Source of the DNA: Telluria antibiotica
Lineage (GTDB): Bacteria > Pseudomonadota > Gammaproteobacteria > Burkholderiales > Burkholderiaceae_D
Reading direction: 5' to 3'
Assembly: GCF_011682055.1 (NCBI RefSeq)
Contig: NZ_JAAQOM010000022.1
Coordinates: forward strand, 1-64,000
Length of the DNA: 64,000 nucleotides
Shown one piece after another: positions 50,927 through 59,371 of the stretch. The position numbers were made by a program, and so were the translations under genes. Positions within the stretch are counted from its first letter, which is position 1. The number at the start of each line of letters is the position of its first letter. The notes beneath the pieces were generated by a model, which worked only from the letters and a program-made list of their open reading frames with translations, made no database searches and had not been told where the DNA came from.

Positions 50927-51897
50927 TGAAGATACTGCTGGTGCGGGTGTCGTCGCTGGGCGACGTCCTGCACAATCTCCCGATCGTGGCCGACATCCGG
51001 CGCCACTTTCCGGATGCCCAGGTGGACTGGGTGGTGGAAGAGGGCTACGTGAGCCTCGTGAAGCTCAACCCGCACGTGCGCAAGGTGATTCCGATCGCGC
51101 TGCGGCGCTGGCGCAAGGGCCTCGGTAACGCGGCCGTGCGCGCGGAACTCTCCGGCTTCTTCCGCGACTTGCGCGCCGAGCGGTACGACTATGTATTCGA
51201 CACGCAGGGCCTGATCAAGACGGGCATCGTGATGGCCTGCGCCCGTGCCGGTCAGAAGGTGGGCATGGCCAACGGCACCGAGGATTCGGGCTACGAAGGC
51301 GTCTCGCGCATCTTCCACAGCCGCAGCATCCCTGTTGCGCCGCGCACGCACGCGGTGGCGCGCGGGCGCGAGGTCGTGGCGGCGGCGCTGGGCTATGCCG
51401 TCGACACGCCGCCCGATTTCGGCCTGCCGGCGCCGGACACCGGGGCGCGTCCCGCATGGATGCCGGCTGGCGACTACGCCGTGTTCTTCCACGGGACGGC
51501 GCGCGATGCCAAGAAATGGCCGGCGGCGCACTGGATCGCGCTCGGCAAGGCGCTGGCGCCGCTGACGATCCTGCTGCCATGGGGTTCGCCGCGCGAGAAG
51601 GAGGAGGCCGAGCACCTTGCCGGCGCGCTGCCGCATGCGCGCGTGCTGCCGAAGTTGTCGATGATGGACGCGGTGGAACTGGCGCGCCACGCGGCGCTCG
51701 CCGTCGGCGTCGACACGGGCCTCACGCACATCGCCGCTGCCTTCGTGCGGCCGACGGTCGAGATTTACGCCGATTCGCCGCGCTGGAAGACGGAGGGCAA
51801 CTGGTCGCCGCGCATCGTCAACCTGGGAGACACGGGCGCGCCGCCGACCGTGGCCGACGTCACGGCCGCCGCGCGCCGCCTGCTGGAGCAGCGTTGA
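50926..51897 (+). CDS. waaC: Lipopolysaccharide heptosyltransferase I
   Basis: The 323-residue GT9 protein starts MKILLVRVSSLGDVLHNLP and shows FDTQGLIKTGIVMACARAG, FFHGTARDAKKWPAAHW, LPWGSPREKEEAEHLA and VGVDTGLTHIAAAF, with the ADP-heptose-binding residues of the family. It adds the first L,D-heptose to Kdo on the inner core. It overlaps the phosphomannomutase and waaA genes by one base each, so the LPS-core genes are coupled. gmhB, which makes the heptose precursor, is at 55624. Confidence 0.95.
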   Translation: MKILLVRVSSLGDVLHNLPIVADIRRHFPDAQVDWVVEEGYVSLVKLNPHVRKVIPIALRRWRKGLGNAAVRAELSGFFRDLRAERYDYVFDTQGLIKTGIVMACARAGQKVGMANGTEDSGYEGVSRIFHSRSIPVAPRTHAVARGREVVAAALGYAVDTPPDFGLPAPDTGARPAWMPAGDYAVFFHGTARDAKKWPAAHWIALGKALAPLTILLPWGSPREKEEAEHLAGALPHARVLPKLSMMDAVELARHAALAVGVDTGLTHIAAAFVRPTVEIYADSPRWKTEGNWSPRIVNLGDTGAPPTVADVTAAARRLLEQR

Positions 51898-53159
51898 TGC
51901 GCGTGCTGTATTCGCTGATGTGGTGGCTGGCGCTTCCGCTCGTGCTGGGCCGCCTGTGGTGGCGCGGCCGGCGCGAACCCGGCTACCGCACGCACCTCGG
52001 CGAGCGCCTGGGCTTCTACGGGCGCACGGCCGACAAGCGTCCCACGATCATGGTGCACGCCGTGTCCGTCGGCGAGACGCGCGCGGCGGAACCCCTCGTC
52101 GAAGCGCTGCTGGCCGCGCGGCCCGATTGCCGCATCCTGCTCACGCACATGACGCCGACGGGCCGCGCCACCGGCCGCTCGCTCTTCGCGCACCATGGCG
52201 ACCGCGTGATCCAGTCGTTCCTGCCGTACGACACGGGCTTCATGGTCGGCCGTTTCCTCCGTCATTTCCAGCCCGCCGCCTGCGTCCTGATGGAGACGGA
52301 AGTGTGGCCGAACCTGATCCACGGCTGCGCCGCGACCAAGGTGCCGGTGGCGCTCGTCAACGCGCGCCTGTCGGAGCGGTCGCTGCGCCGCGGCCGCAAG
52401 ATCGGCACCTTGATGACGGATGCGGCCCGTGCCATCAGGCTCGTGGCGGCGCAGACGGAAGCCGACGCCGCGCGCATCGCGTCGCTGGGCGCGCCCAACG
52501 TCGCCGTCACGGGCAGCATCAAGTTCGACGTCGTGCCGCCGCAGGCCGCGCTGGACTCGGGCGCCATGTTGCGCGCGCGGTTCGGCGGCCGTCCCGTGCT
52601 GCTGTGCGCGTCCACGCGCGAGGGCGAGGAGGCGCTCATCCTCGACGCCTACCGGGACATGGACGGGCGCCCGGCCGGCATGCTGCTCGTGCTGGTGCCG
52701 CGCCACCCGCAGCGTTTCGACGAGGTCGCGCGCATGGTCGAGGACCGCGGCTTCACGCTGGCGCGCAGGTCGGCTTTGCCGGACAGTGTGGACACCGACG
52801 TGCTGCTGGGCGATTCGATGGGAGAGATGTTCGCCTACTACGCGGCCTGCGACTGCGCGTTCATCGGCGGCAGCCTGCTGCCGCTGGGCGGCCAGAACCT
52901 GATCGAGGCCTGCGCGCTCGGCAAGCCCGTGCTCGTGGGCGAGCACACCTTCAACTTCCTGCAGGCGACCGAGGAAGCCGTCGCCGCGGGCGGCGCGCTG
53001 CGCGTGGCCGACGCCGCGGCGCTCGTGCGCGCGGCCGCCGGCCTGCTCGACGACGACGCGCGCCGCGCCGCGATGGGCGCGCACGCGCTGGCCTTCGCCG
53101 CCCGCCACCGCGGCGCAACAGTGCGCACTGTTGAACTCTTGCAACGAATTATTGCCTAG
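51897..53159 (+). CDS. waaA: 3-deoxy-D-manno-octulosonic acid transferase
   Basis: The 420-residue GT30 protein starts with a membrane-associated helix (MRVLYSLMWWLALPLVLGRL) and then GERLGFYG, HAVSVGETRAAEPLVEAL, LTHMTPTGRATG, METEVWPNLIHG and FIGGSLLPLGGQNLIEACA. It adds Kdo residues to lipid A precursor at the inner face of the inner membrane. It overlaps waaC by one base. The stop at 53157-53159 is followed by an A+T-rich gap leading to the YcxB-like gene. Confidence 0.95.
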   Translation: MRVLYSLMWWLALPLVLGRLWWRGRREPGYRTHLGERLGFYGRTADKRPTIMVHAVSVGETRAAEPLVEALLAARPDCRILLTHMTPTGRATGRSLFAHHGDRVIQSFLPYDTGFMVGRFLRHFQPAACVLMETEVWPNLIHGCAATKVPVALVNARLSERSLRRGRKIGTLMTDAARAIRLVAAQTEADAARIASLGAPNVAVTGSIKFDVVPPQAALDSGAMLRARFGGRPVLLCASTREGEEALILDAYRDMDGRPAGMLLVLVPRHPQRFDEVARMVEDRGFTLARRSALPDSVDTDVLLGDSMGEMFAYYAACDCAFIGGSLLPLGGQNLIEACALGKPVLVGEHTFNFLQATEEAVAAGGALRVADAAALVRAAAGLLDDDARRAAMGAHALAFAARHRGATVRTVELLQRIIA

Positions 53160-53192
53160 CTTTTGTTACCATTCTCTTTAGATTAGAAAACG

Positions 53193-53200
53193 AAAGGGGA
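53193..53200 (+). promoter_or_regulatory. Ribosome binding site that fixes the YcxB-like start
   Basis: AAAGGGGA lies 5-6 nt before the ATG at 53206 but overlaps the in-frame ATG at 53200. The 53206 start is therefore preferred. Confidence 0.7.
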
Positions 53201-53205
53201 TGCAC

Positions 53206-53760
53206 ATGTTGTGGTCAAATCGCTCGCGAGCGGCCGGCAACGTGGATGGCGGGGCCGCATTGCTGGACCAGCCGGACACCGGGGATCTTGGCGCCGACGC
53301 GATGCCGGCGGCCACCATCCCGGTCGTGCATCCGCCCGCGGAGCGCTGCAGCCTGCACTTCTGGGTGCGCTACTCGTTCGCGGAATACGTCGGCTTCATG
53401 TGGGAACACGGCGGCTACCTGATCCGCCGCCGGCACATCCGCTGGCCGATGGGGATCTACCTGCGCCTGAAAAGTACGCTGTCGGCCGCCACGCATTTCG
53501 TGCTGCTGCAGCGGGGGAAGCGCACGTACGAATTCCAGATTGACCGGCACGGCATCGTGCGCACGAGCGATACGGGCGTGAGCCTGATCGACTGGAGCGA
53601 CGTGCAGCGCATCCGCACGTATTCGAGCGGCTTCATGATGATTTTGAAGCGGGGGACGCTGCCCATTCCGTTCCGGTGCCTGAACAAGGACGAGGTCAAC
53701 GCGATGCGCGGGATCGTCGAGGCGCGCGCGGCGGGCGAGCTCCAGTTCCGCGCTTCGTAA
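53206..53760 (+). CDS. YcxB-like domain protein of unknown function
   Basis: The 184-residue protein has a low-complexity start (about 1-40), a middle part with FWVRYSFAEYVGFMWEHGGY and basic RRRHIRWP, and a C-terminal YcxB-type domain: YEFQIDRHGIVRTSDTG, SLIDWSDVQRIRTYSSGFMM and LPIPFRCLNKDEVNAMRGIV. This pattern (field of beta strands ending in a helix) is a PH-like membrane-linked fold in YcxB proteins, but unlike many it has no pair of clear membrane helices before the domain. Function is unknown. It stands alone after waaA and converges on the YgjP-like gene across repeat E. Confidence 0.75.
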   Translation: MLWSNRSRAAGNVDGGAALLDQPDTGDLGADAMPAATIPVVHPPAERCSLHFWVRYSFAEYVGFMWEHGGYLIRRRHIRWPMGIYLRLKSTLSAATHFVLLQRGKRTYEFQIDRHGIVRTSDTGVSLIDWSDVQRIRTYSSGFMMILKRGTLPIPFRCLNKDEVNAMRGIVEARAAGELQFRAS

Positions 53761-53788
53761 TTTGTCGCGCCAACGGATTGCGAGCGTC

Positions 53789-53856
53789 CGCGTGGGCACG
53801 GGGTGCCCACCCTACGATTTGTCGATGCGGTAGGGTGGGCTCCCCGAGCCCACGCG
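53789..53856. repeat. Paired palindromic repeat, locus E (inside geometry)
   Basis: The reverse copy (CGCGTGGGCACGGGG...) runs from 53789 to CCTAC at 53815. The forward copy (GTAGGGTGGGCTCCCC...) runs from 53830 to CACGCG at 53856. The GTAGG tails face each other across 14 nt, exactly as at locus A. It lies between convergent genes. Confidence 0.9.
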
Positions 53857-53907
53857 TAGGTGTGCGGATCGCGAACGTTTCCGTGGACACGTCAACCGAA
53901 CATCACG

Positions 53908-54807
53908 TCATTCGTCCGGGAACAGCACCGGCATCTCCACCGACCGCTTCTTGAGCGCCGCCTTGGCGCCATCGTAATCCGGAAAGACGCTGCCCACGAC
54001 GGCCCAGAACGCGGGGCTGTGGTTCATCTCGCGCAGGTGCGCCAGTTCGTGCACGACCACGTAGTCCAGCAGCGCGAGCGGGTAGTGCACCAGTTTCCAG
54101 TTCAGCCGGATGTTCCCCGCCACCGTGCACGAGCCCCAGCGCGTGCCGGCCGACGAGATCGCGAACGCGTTGTACGCGACGCCCACGCGCGGCGCGTACA
54201 GGTCGAGGCGTTCGCCGAACAGGCGCCTGGCCTCGTCCTGGAACCACAGCTTCACGCGCGCGCGGACCTGCCACGTCTCGAGGCCCGGCGTCACGCCCAG
54301 ATGCAGCGTGCGCGTGTCGGCATCGTAGACGCAGTGGCTGCGCGCGGCCGGTTCCAGGCGCAAGGTGATGTCGGCACCCAGGTAGGGCAGCTGCGCGCCG
54401 TCGACCCATTCCACGGGCGCGCGCTGCGCACGCTGGGCGCTGCGTTCGCCCCGCTCGAACAGCTTGGTGAGGATCCAGCGCTGCTTGGCGCGGATCGCGC
54501 GTTCGATGTCGTCCAGCGGCGCGCGGTTCGGCGACGTGACGAACAGCCCGTCGTCGCAGACCATGAAGCCGTGCGAGCGGCGCGCGGAGCGGCGCAGCGC
54601 GTAGTGCACGGTGTGCGATCCGAGCTGGATGCGCCGCAGCGGCGGGTCGTTCGGGCCGACGGGGGGAATGGGCAGGGTGCGGGTCGGCACCGGCGGTGCC
54701 TTGAACAGCGGGGCCGGCGGCACGGGCTTGGCGGCCGGTGCCGGCGCGGGCGCCGGCCTGGGCGCAAAGAGCTCCAGCTGGTTCGCGTCGGTCTTGGGGA
54801 AGGTCAT
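53908..54807 (-). CDS. YgjP/M48-type zinc metalloprotease-like protein
   Basis: The 299-residue protein has a proline/alanine-rich N-terminus (about 10-55), then the YgjP (DUF45) region with RRSARRSHGFMVCDDG and SAGTRWGSCTVAGNIRLNW, and the HExxH motif HELAHLREMNH (H253, E254, H257; H263 as likely third ligand). This is the SprT/WSS1-like gluzincin pattern. Members are thought to be cytosolic metalloproteases; the target is unknown. I chose ATG 54807 (MTFPKTDANQLELFAP). It is the last gene of the corC-lnt-glyQS-gmhB-plsC run, 44 nt after plsC. Confidence 0.88.
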   Translation of the reverse strand: MTFPKTDANQLELFAPRPAPAPAPAAKPVPPAPLFKAPPVPTRTLPIPPVGPNDPPLRRIQLGSHTVHYALRRSARRSHGFMVCDDGLFVTSPNRAPLDDIERAIRAKQRWILTKLFERGERSAQRAQRAPVEWVDGAQLPYLGADITLRLEPAARSHCVYDADTRTLHLGVTPGLETWQVRARVKLWFQDEARRLFGERLDLYAPRVGVAYNAFAISSAGTRWGSCTVAGNIRLNWKLVHYPLALLDYVVVHELAHLREMNHSPAFWAVVGSVFPDYDGAKAALKKRSVEMPVLFPDE

Positions 54808-54851
54808 GGTGGGCGGCTTCGATGATGCTTGGGTCTGCGCGCCCAATTCGT

Positions 54852-55592
54852 TCAAGTACCTGAATAGGCGTGGGGCGAAATGACGCGCATTTCCGATTCT
54901 ATCCAATTTTCGACCTCTTGCATCAGACTGTCGGGAGTGTGGTTTTCCGGCGAAATCGGCTTGCCGATCGAGACCGTGATGAGACCCGGCCGCTTGATGA
55001 ACGAGTTCTTCGGCCAGCACTCACCTGAATTATGCGCGATCGGCACGACACTCGCACCTGTCTCGATCGCCAGGCGCGTGCCGCCGCTCTTGTACTGTCC
55101 TTTCTGACCAACAGGGATGCGCGTCCCTTCGGGGAACATGATGATCGACATGCCGTCCGCAAGGCGCGCCTTGCCGTTCTTGACGACGTGCGCGAACGCG
55201 CGCTTGCCCTTGCTGCGGTCGATCGGGATCATGCGCAGCAGCGCCATGCCCCAGCCGAAGAACGGGATGTACAGGATCTCCTTCTTGAAGACGTACACGA
55301 GCGGCCGCTTCATATTCGGCAGCATGAAGATCGTCTCCCACGCCGACTGGTGCTTCGACAGCAGGATCGCCGGCTGGGCCGGCAGGTTCTCGTAGCCTTT
55401 CACCTGGTAGCGGATGCCGCAGATGACGCGGGCGCACCAGATGATGAAGACGTTCCAGCGCGACGTGACGAAGAAACGGGTCCGGTACGGGAACGGCGCC
55501 GCGAGGAAGCAGACGCAGGCCCAGACGACCGTGGCGACCGTCATGACGATCGCAAAGAACAGGGAACGCAGAAACAGGGCAGCAGTACGCAA
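54852..55592 (-). CDS. plsC: 1-acyl-sn-glycerol-3-phosphate acyltransferase
   Basis: The 246-residue protein has an N-terminal membrane helix, then the HxxxxD motif in LLSKHQSAWETIFM (the D position is E), VFKKEILYIPFFGWGMALL, IDRSKGKRA and FPEGTRIPVGQKGQYK. These match PlsC, which puts the second acyl chain on lysophosphatidate in phospholipid synthesis. H-Q-S-A-W-E is a known variant of NHxSxxD in this group. It lies between gmhB (31 nt) and the YgjP-like gene. A second acyltransferase is at 45746. Confidence 0.93.
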   Translation of the reverse strand: MRTAALFLRSLFFAIVMTVATVVWACVCFLAAPFPYRTRFFVTSRWNVFIIWCARVICGIRYQVKGYENLPAQPAILLSKHQSAWETIFMLPNMKRPLVYVFKKEILYIPFFGWGMALLRMIPIDRSKGKRAFAHVVKNGKARLADGMSIIMFPEGTRIPVGQKGQYKSGGTRLAIETGASVVPIAHNSGECWPKNSFIKRPGLITVSIGKPISPENHTPDSLMQEVENWIESEMRVISPHAYSGT

Positions 55593-55623
55593 AGACGTGG
55601 TCTCCAGGGCAGGGGCAGCGCGC

Positions 55624-56196
55624 TCAGGCGCTCGTCGCGGACGCAGCGCTGGGCGCGGCCGTCGTCTTCAGGAAGGCATCGACCATCGCGGCGAGATCGG
55701 GGAAGACTTGCGTGCCGGGCGGCAGGCCGCCCGTCGCGTGCGTCTTCTCGCCCTTGCCCGTGAGGACCAGGTAGGGCACGCAGCCGCAGATGAAGCCGGC
55801 CTGCAGGTCGCGCAGCGAGTCACCCACCGTCGGCACGCCCTTCAGACTGAGCTTGAAGCGCTTGCTGATTTCCTCGAACATCCCGGCCTTCGGCTTGCGG
55901 CAGTCGCAGTTGTCGATTGCCGCGTGCGGGCAGAAGAAGATCGCATCGATGTCCGCGCCGACCAGCTGCGCGCTCGCGTGCAGTTTCTGGTGGATCGCGT
56001 TCAGCGTGGCGATGTCGAACAGCTCGCGCGCGATGCCCGACTGGTTCGACGCAATGACGACGCGGTAGCCGGCCTGGTTCAGGCGCGCGATGGCCTCCAG
56101 CGAGCCCGGGATCGGAATCCACTCCGCCGGCGACTTGATGAATTCGGGGGAGTCATGGTTGATGACGCCGTCCCTGTCGAGGATGATCAGCTTCAT
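55624..56196 (-). CDS. gmhB: D-glycero-beta-D-manno-heptose-1,7-bisphosphate 7-phosphatase
   Basis: The 190-residue HAD phosphatase has D7 and D9 in LIILDRDGVINHDS, SNQSGIARELF, the zinc-binding FFCPHAAIDNCDCRKP with the cysteine cluster typical of GmhB, and VGDSLRDLQAGF. It removes the 7-phosphate of the heptose bisphosphate on the way to ADP-heptose, the substrate of WaaC (gene at 50926). It is 5 nt downstream of glyS. The C-terminus is slightly extended and alanine-rich. Confidence 0.95.
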   Translation of the reverse strand: MKLIILDRDGVINHDSPEFIKSPAEWIPIPGSLEAIARLNQAGYRVVIASNQSGIARELFDIATLNAIHQKLHASAQLVGADIDAIFFCPHAAIDNCDCRKPKAGMFEEISKRFKLSLKGVPTVGDSLRDLQAGFICGCVPYLVLTGKGEKTHATGGLPPGTQVFPDLAAMVDAFLKTTAAPSAASATSA

Positions 56197-56201
56197 TGCG
56201 A

Positions 56202-58301
56202 TTACGCTGCCAGCTTGGAGATGTCGGCCACGCGGTTCATCATGCGGTGCAGGATGGCCAGCAGGGCCAGGCGGTTGTTACGCAGCGCGACGTCGTCGGC
56301 CATCACCATCACGTCGTTGAAGAACGCGTCCACGTTGTCGCGCAGCTGCGCCAGCGTCTTCAAGGTGCCCGTGAAGTCGCCGCGCTCGAACGCCGCGTCG
56401 ACCTCGGGCTGCACGCGTTGCACGCTCGCGTACAGCGCCTTCTCGGCGGCGTCCTGCAGCAGCGCCGCATCGACCTTGCCCGCCTGGGCCAGGGCTTCCT
56501 CATTCTTCTTGAGGATGTTGGAGATGCGTTTGTTGGCGGCGGCCAGCGATGCGGACTCCGGCAGCGCGGCGAACGCCTGCACGGCTTCCAGGCGCTGCAC
56601 GACGTCGTCCACGCGGTCCGGGTTCTGCGCCAGCACGGCTTCCACTTCGTTCGGCGCGAAGCCGCGGTCGCGCAGCAGGCCGCGCAGGCGGTCCAGCATG
56701 AACGCGGTGACGTCCGCCGTCGGATCCTTGAACGTCGGCATGTAGTCGAACACGCCGGCGGCATCCTTCAACAGGTCCGACAGCGCGAGCGGCAGGCGTT
56801 TCTCGACCAGCATGCGCATCACGCCCAGCGCGTGGCGGCGCAGCGCGAACGGGTCCTTCTCGCCGGTCGGCTGCAGGCCGATCGACCAGATGCCCACGAG
56901 CGTTTCCAGCTTGTCGGCCAGCGCGACGGCGAGACCGGTGTTCGTCGACGGCAGCGCGTCGCCCGAAAAGCGGGGCTGGTAGTGCTCGGACGCGGCCAGC
57001 GCGACTTCCTCGTGCTCGCCGTCGTTGCGGGCGTAGTACGTGCCCATGATGCCTTGCAGTTCGGGGAACTCGCCGACCATGTCGGTCAGCAGGTCGGCCT
57101 TCGCCAGCTGTGCGCCGCGTTCGGCCAGCAGCACGTCGTAGCCGAGGCGGCGCGCGATGGCGCCCGCGAGGCGCGTGACGCGCTGCGTGCGCTCGGCCTG
57201 CGTGCCCAGCTTGTTGTGGTAGACGACGTTCGCCAGCAGCGGCAGGCGCGATTCCAGCGACTTCTTCTTGTCCTGCTCGAAGAAGAACTTGGCGTCCGAC
57301 AGGCGCGGGCGCACGACGCGCTCGTTGCCGCCGATGATGGCGGACGGGTCGTCGGTCGCGAGGTTCGAGACGATCAGGAAGCGCGAGCGCAGCTTGCCGT
57401 TCGAGTCCGTCAGCGCGAAGTACTTCTGGTTCGTCTGCATCGTCAGGATCAGGCATTCCTGCGGCACGGACAGGAACACGTCCTCGAACCGGCATTCGTA
57501 GACGACGGGCCATTCGACGAGCGCGGCGACTTCGTCCAGCAGCGATTCCGGCATCAAGACCTGGTCGGCGCCGGCCTTGGCCAGCAACTGGGTGCGGATC
57601 GATTCCTTGCGTTCCTCGGCATTGGCGACGACCTTGCCGAATACCTTCAGCAATTCGTTGTAGACGTCGGCATGCGGAATGTCGAACGGATGGCCGTTCG
57701 ACAGGAAGCGGTGGCCCAGCGTGGTGCGGCCCGCGTGGAGGCCCAGCAGCGACAGCGGCACGATGGTGTCGCCGAAGAGCGCCAGCAGCGAGTGCACGGG
57801 GCGCACGAACTGCACGGTGGCGCCGTCCGGGCGCTGGTAGCTCATCACTTTCGGGATCGGCAGCTTGGCGACCGTCTCTTCCAGCACGGGTTGCAGGCCG
57901 GCGGCGAGCTCGCTGCCCGGTGCCGTGTACGTGTAGAAGAAGCTGTCGGCCTTGCCGTCCTGCGCGCGTTCCAGGTCGGCGATCTGCAGGTCGGGGAAGC
58001 CGAGGGCCGCGAGCTTCTTGGCCAGCGGCGCGGTCGGGTTGCCGTCCTTGTCGAGGGCGACCGTCACCGGCAGGATTTTTTCGCGGATGGTCTTGTCCGG
58101 CGACGTGCCGCGCACGTTCGTGATCGACACGGCCAGGCGGCGCGGCGTGGCGTACGACGTGACGACGCTGTCGGCGCCGAGGAAGTCACGGGCCTTCAGG
58201 CCGTTCGCGATGCCGCTGGCGAAAGCGGCGCCCAGTTTCACGAGTGCTTTCGGCGGCAGTTCTTCGGTCTGCAGTTCGACGAGTAGTGTTTGATTCATCA
58301 T
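56202..58301 (-). CDS. glyS: Glycyl-tRNA synthetase beta subunit
   Basis: The 699-residue protein starts MNQTLLVELQTEELPPKALV, contains LVEWPVVYECRFEDVFLSVP, FFEQDKKKSLESRLPLLANV and, near the end, the anticodon-binding part with RDNVDAFFNDVMVMADD. With GlyQ it forms the alpha2-beta2 enzyme that charges tRNA-Gly. Length matches the family (about 690). It is 20 nt downstream of glyQ and 5 nt upstream of gmhB. Confidence 0.97.
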   Translation of the reverse strand: MMNQTLLVELQTEELPPKALVKLGAAFASGIANGLKARDFLGADSVVTSYATPRRLAVSITNVRGTSPDKTIREKILPVTVALDKDGNPTAPLAKKLAALGFPDLQIADLERAQDGKADSFFYTYTAPGSELAAGLQPVLEETVAKLPIPKVMSYQRPDGATVQFVRPVHSLLALFGDTIVPLSLLGLHAGRTTLGHRFLSNGHPFDIPHADVYNELLKVFGKVVANAEERKESIRTQLLAKAGADQVLMPESLLDEVAALVEWPVVYECRFEDVFLSVPQECLILTMQTNQKYFALTDSNGKLRSRFLIVSNLATDDPSAIIGGNERVVRPRLSDAKFFFEQDKKKSLESRLPLLANVVYHNKLGTQAERTQRVTRLAGAIARRLGYDVLLAERGAQLAKADLLTDMVGEFPELQGIMGTYYARNDGEHEEVALAASEHYQPRFSGDALPSTNTGLAVALADKLETLVGIWSIGLQPTGEKDPFALRRHALGVMRMLVEKRLPLALSDLLKDAAGVFDYMPTFKDPTADVTAFMLDRLRGLLRDRGFAPNEVEAVLAQNPDRVDDVVQRLEAVQAFAALPESASLAAANKRISNILKKNEEALAQAGKVDAALLQDAAEKALYASVQRVQPEVDAAFERGDFTGTLKTLAQLRDNVDAFFNDVMVMADDVALRNNRLALLAILHRMMNRVADISKLAA

Positions 58302-58321
58302 GTATGTCTTCTATTCTGGAC

Positions 58322-59245
58322 TCAGGCAGCGGCTCTTGCGTCGTCAGCGGCCTTCGGCAGCATCGGGAAGCCCAGCTTCTCGCGCGAATCGTAATAGGCC
58401 TGGGCGACGAGGCGCGACAGGGTGCGCACTCGGCCGATGTAGGCGGCGCGCTCGGTGACGGAGATGGCGCCGCGCGCGTCCAGCAGGTTGAAGCTGTGCG
58501 AGGCCTTCATGATCTGCTCGTAAGCGGGCAGGGTGAGCGCCAGCTCGATTAGCCGCTTGGCCTCGCTCTCGTGGTTCGCGAAGGCCTGGAACAGCAGGTC
58601 CGTGTTCGAGTGCTCGAAGTTGTACGTGGACTGCTCGACTTCGTTCTGGTGGAAGACGTCGCCGTAGCTCAGCGTTTTCTTTTCACCGTTCTCTTCCCAC
58701 TCCGTCCACACGAGGTCATAGACGTTCTCGACGCCCTGCAGGTACATCGCCAGGCGCTCGATGCCGTACGTGATCTCGCCCAGCACGGGCTTGCAATCGA
58801 GGCCGCCGACCTGCTGGAAATACGTGAACTGGGTGACTTCCATGCCGTTCAGCCAGACTTCCCAGCCGAGGCCCCAGGCGCCCAAGGTCGGGCTTTCCCA
58901 GTCGTCCTCGACGAAGCGGACATCGTTCTTCTTCAGGTCCAGGCCCAGCGCTTCCAGCGAACCGAGGTACAGGTCGAGGATGTTTTCCGGCGCCGGCTTC
59001 AGCACGACCTGGTACTGGTAGTAGTGCTGCAGGCGGTTCGGGTTCTCGCCGTAGCGGCCATCCTTCGGGCGGCGCGACGGCTGCACGTAGGCGGCGCGCC
59101 AGGGTTCCGGTCCGATCGCGCGCAGGAAGGTACCGGTGTGGAACGTGCCCGCGCCGACTTCCATGTCGTACGGCTGGAGCAGGGCGCAACCCTGCTTGTC
59201 CCAGTAGGTTTGCAGAGTCAGGATGATTTGTTGGAATGTGAGCAT
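58322..59245 (-). CDS. glyQ: Glycyl-tRNA synthetase alpha subunit
   Basis: The 307-residue protein starts LTFQQIILTLQTYWDKQGCA and has MEVGAGTFHTGTFLRAIGP, PWRAAYVQPSRRPKDGRYG and the class II motif region WEVWLNGMEVTQFTYFQQVG. It binds glycine and ATP. I chose ATG at 59245; a longer in-frame ATG at 59305 lies in the leader. It heads glyQ-glyS, 126 nt downstream of lnt. Confidence 0.97.
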   Translation of the reverse strand: MLTFQQIILTLQTYWDKQGCALLQPYDMEVGAGTFHTGTFLRAIGPEPWRAAYVQPSRRPKDGRYGENPNRLQHYYQYQVVLKPAPENILDLYLGSLEALGLDLKKNDVRFVEDDWESPTLGAWGLGWEVWLNGMEVTQFTYFQQVGGLDCKPVLGEITYGIERLAMYLQGVENVYDLVWTEWEENGEKKTLSYGDVFHQNEVEQSTYNFEHSNTDLLFQAFANHESEAKRLIELALTLPAYEQIMKASHSFNLLDARGAISVTERAAYIGRVRTLSRLVAQAYYDSREKLGFPMLPKAADDARAAA

Positions 59246-59371
59246 AGTATCGGCTGTGTGCTGGCGGCTTGGCGCCGAGGCTTCGCGCGCACGGGGCGCG
59301 AACACGGTGAGTTTGCTAAAACACCAATTCTAGCGTTTTTTGCTGGTTGGCTTGAAGTGAATCGTTATTTA

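Noticed and set aside
1289..53856. The dispersed palindromes as a CRISPR array
   Set aside because: There are no regular spacers, no clustering and no cas genes; copies are paired and scattered over five sites.
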